Of a DNA stretch of 16,698 nt, positions 15,161 through 16,698 are shown in pieces. Every line of letters starts with the position of its first letter. The stretch's first letter is position 1. Below the pieces are notes generated by a model. The model worked only from the letters and a program-made list of their open reading frames with translations. It had not been told where the DNA came from and ran no database searches. This stretch comes from an uncultured Collinsella sp. (lineage in GTDB: Bacteria; Actinomycetota; Coriobacteriia; Coriobacteriales; Coriobacteriaceae), in contig UQWG01000042.1 of assembly GCA_900544645.1 (NCBI GenBank), forward strand, positions 1 to 16,698, given 5' to 3'. The position numbers and the translations under genes were made by a program.

Positions 15161-15227
15161 AGTTGCGGTGAAATAGGGACTATTTTATGGGCTAGAAGCC
15201 TTGAGCAGTCCGTATTTCACCGCAACT
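15161..15227. repeat. 67-bp palindromic repeat (family A, copy 2)
   Basis: AGTTGCGGTGAAATAGGGAC (15161-15180) pairs with 15208-15227 with one mismatch. The interior (TTTTATGGGCTAGAAGCC) resembles that of copy 1 (TTTTACAAGCCAGGAAGCC), so these are homologous elements and not chance palindromes. It lies between the ends of two convergent genes. Confidence 0.8.
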
Positions 15228-15251
15228 TAGTTTGGGGGCTTGGGGAACAGG

Positions 15252-16340
15252 CTAGTTTAGGCGGAGCGGATCGTGGGGGTAGGCGTTGAGAATCTCGACG
15301 CCCTTCTCGGTCACCAGGGCCAAGTCCTCGATGCGGACGCCGGTGCGGCCGGGGAGGTAGATGCCCGGCTCGATGGAGAACGTCATGCCTGGCTCGATAA
15401 CCTGTTCGTTGACCAGCGAGACGTCGCCCGGCTCATGGTCCTGAAGACCGATCGAGTGGCCCAGGCGATGCGTAAAGTACCGCCCATAGCCCGCGTCTTC
15501 AATCACATCGCGCGCGGCGCGGTCCAGGTCGCACATGCGCACACCCGGTGCGATGAGTGCCTCGGCGGCCTCGTTGGCGCGGCGCACGATGTCGTAGATG
15601 CGCGCCGTCTCCTCGTCCGGATCGCCCCAAAAGAACGTGCGCGTCATGTCCGAGCAGTAGTTGCGACGACGCCCGCCAATGTCGAACAGCACCACGTCGC
15701 CGCGCTTGAGCACGGTGTCGTCGGGCTCGTGGTGCGGGTCGCCGGCGTTAGCACCAAAGCTCACGATGGGCGGAAAGCTAAAGCCCTCGCAGCCGTGCTT
15801 GCGATACAGGCCGAGCATCTGGTCGGCAATTTCGCGTTCCGTCACGCCCTCGTGAACGAGCTTGATAGCGTCGGCCATCACGGCGTCGTTAGCGGCCGAG
15901 GACACGCGCATGAGCTCCTGCTCGGCGGCATCCTTGCAGGAGCGTGCGGCGGTGACGGCAAAGTCGCCCAGGAAAAACTCGCTTGCGGCGTGGCGCTCCA
16001 TGAGCGGCATCAAAAAGCCGGAGCGCATGACGGTATCGATGCCGAGTGGTTTGGTCGGATCGACCTCGCGAGCGAGGGCGTCGGCCACGACGTCGGTATC
16101 GGTGTGGTAGGCAACGCGTGCATTGTCATACTCGGGCAGCTGATGCAGCGCGTTGACCAGGATCACGGGCTCGCTACCGCGTGCGAGCAGCACGCCGCAA
16201 AAACGCTCGAACATATCGGCATAAAAACCGGTCAGGTAATAAATCGACCACGGGTCGTTTACGAGTAGCTGAGCGCCGGGGTGCTGAGCCTCGAGCGCAT
16301 CAAGCACGTGCGCCACACGCTGGTCATCGACATGTGCCAT
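15252..16340 (-). CDS. M24-family Xaa-Pro peptidase (proline dipeptidase / aminopeptidase P type)
   Basis: M24 metallopeptidases cleave Xaa-Pro bonds with a two-metal centre and usually act in the cytosol. The five ligands are all visible: Asp220 (LFDIGG), Asp231 (SDMTRT), His295 (HRLGHSIG), Glu324 (SIEPGIY) and Glu338 (VRIEDLAL). The first 130 residues form a creatinase-type N-terminal domain (WSIYYLTGFYADMFERF). The 362-residue length fits the PepQ/YpdF-like group; dipeptidase and aminopeptidase activities cannot be told apart here, so no symbol is given. On the minus strand AAAGGA (16352-16347) lies six bases before the ATG at 16340. It has no signal peptide. It is transcribed toward the surface-protein gene and appears monocistronic in the window. 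Stop is TAG. Confidence 0.93.
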   Translation of the reverse strand: MAHVDDQRVAHVLDALEAQHPGAQLLVNDPWSIYYLTGFYADMFERFCGVLLARGSEPVILVNALHQLPEYDNARVAYHTDTDVVADALAREVDPTKPLGIDTVMRSGFLMPLMERHAASEFFLGDFAVTAARSCKDAAEQELMRVSSAANDAVMADAIKLVHEGVTEREIADQMLGLYRKHGCEGFSFPPIVSFGANAGDPHHEPDDTVLKRGDVVLFDIGGRRRNYCSDMTRTFFWGDPDEETARIYDIVRRANEAAEALIAPGVRMCDLDRAARDVIEDAGYGRYFTHRLGHSIGLQDHEPGDVSLVNEQVIEPGMTFSIEPGIYLPGRTGVRIEDLALVTEKGVEILNAYPHDPLRLN

Positions 16341-16394
16341 GAAACATCCTTTCGCTAGGCTGCCACCATGGTATCCCCAATGCCAGGGTAGTCA

Positions 16395-16473
16395 ATTTGG
16401 GACGGGGCTATTTTAGCTGCGTCAAACTTGCGGGCTAATAGGTAAAAGTAGCCATAAGAGGCTAGTCCCAAAT
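16395..16473. repeat. 79-bp palindromic element containing family B copy 3
   Basis: ATTTGGGAC (16395-16403) is the exact inverse of GTCCCAAAT (16465-16473). Internal GGGCTATTTT and AAAAGTAGCC also pair imperfectly. Copies 1 and 2 of B correspond to one end of this element. It lies 54 bases upstream of the peptidase start and could contain its promoter or a termination signal. Confidence 0.65.
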
Positions 16474-16480
16474 GGGCTGG

Positions 16481-16640
16481 TTTCAAAAGTATGGCGGATT
16501 ACGGGGCTGGACCTGTATTACTTGACCATGGGTAAAATCGCGAAATTAAAACCGCAGGTAGACGGCTTATCAAAAATCGAAAACTGCCGGTATGGATGGG
16601 GGTCTCCGAATCGGCCCCGTAATCCGGCATAGTTTTGAAA
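16481..16640. repeat. 160-bp element with 28-bp terminal inverted repeats (family E)
   Basis: The ends, TTTCAAAAGTATGGCGGATT onward (16481-16508) and 16613-16640, are inverted repeats matching at 25 of 28 positions. TGG flanks both outer ends (16478-16480 and 16641-16643), a possible 3-bp target duplication. The roughly 100-bp interior has no open frame of note. It is MITE-like in layout. The region 16341-16698 holds no gene. Confidence 0.65.
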
Positions 16641-16682
16641 TGGCACTAAAGTAGGCACAAGCTGAATACCGATTCCAAGGAT

Positions 16683-16698
16683 AGTTGCGGTGGAATAG
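16683..16698 (+). repeat. Family A repeat, copy 3, cut by the window end
   Basis: AGTTGCGGTGGAATAG matches the first 16 bases of A copies 1 and 2, with one difference from copy 2. Only the left arm is visible. Confidence 0.55.

Noticed and set aside
15273..16268. 331-residue plus-strand frame opposite the Xaa-Pro peptidase
   Set aside because: The minus-strand product has all five M24 metal ligands and a ribosome binding site; the plus-strand frame has no recognisable motif.

Overview
The window looks like chromosomal DNA of a GC-rich gut actinobacterium of the class Coriobacteriia, most likely Collinsella or a close relative. This is inferred from the strong G/C-ending codon bias of the housekeeping genes, the order tRNA-Leu / tig / clpP / clpX / valS / folC, the LAxTG-type wall-sorting signal and the dense palindromic intergenic repeats. 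No database search was possible, so genus level is an inference.

Layout. Bases 3-86 are tRNA-Leu(UAG), followed by a UUCG-loop terminator. Bases 178-3667 hold a protein quality-control block: trigger factor (tig), then the ClpP protease and its ClpX unfoldase. clpP and clpX are one base apart and must be co-transcribed. Bases 3668-4005 carry no gene; they hold a terminator, an 82-bp palindromic repeat and a 113-bp nested hairpin. valS (4006-6702) and folC (6983-8326) follow, separated by a second nested hairpin related to the one in front of valS but inverted. From 8341 the character changes to accessory surface DNA: dispersed repeats, then a 6.4-kb gene for a giant exported, wall-anchored protein built from about 22 bacterial Ig-like modules. 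A strong terminator and more repeats separate it from a convergent M24-family Xaa-Pro peptidase gene (15252-16340, minus strand). The last 358 bases hold no gene, only palindromic elements.

The main oddity is the surface-protein gene. Its signal peptide and its Ig-like body lie in one reading frame, separated only by an in-frame TAG at codon 64, with no frameshift over the remaining 6.2 kb. This looks like a recent nonsense mutation, an ON/OFF allele or a sequencing error. The C-terminal part has a clear 167-170-residue two-module super-repeat, repeated four times, with a lone cysteine in the last strand of one module type.

The second theme is repeat architecture. At least five intergenic palindromic families are visible (called A to E here). 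A and B occur together at two loci in the same relative arrangement and lie close together at a third. The two D copies bracket valS in opposite orientation, with a shared apical core but unrelated outer arms that still pair. These families are described from this window alone.
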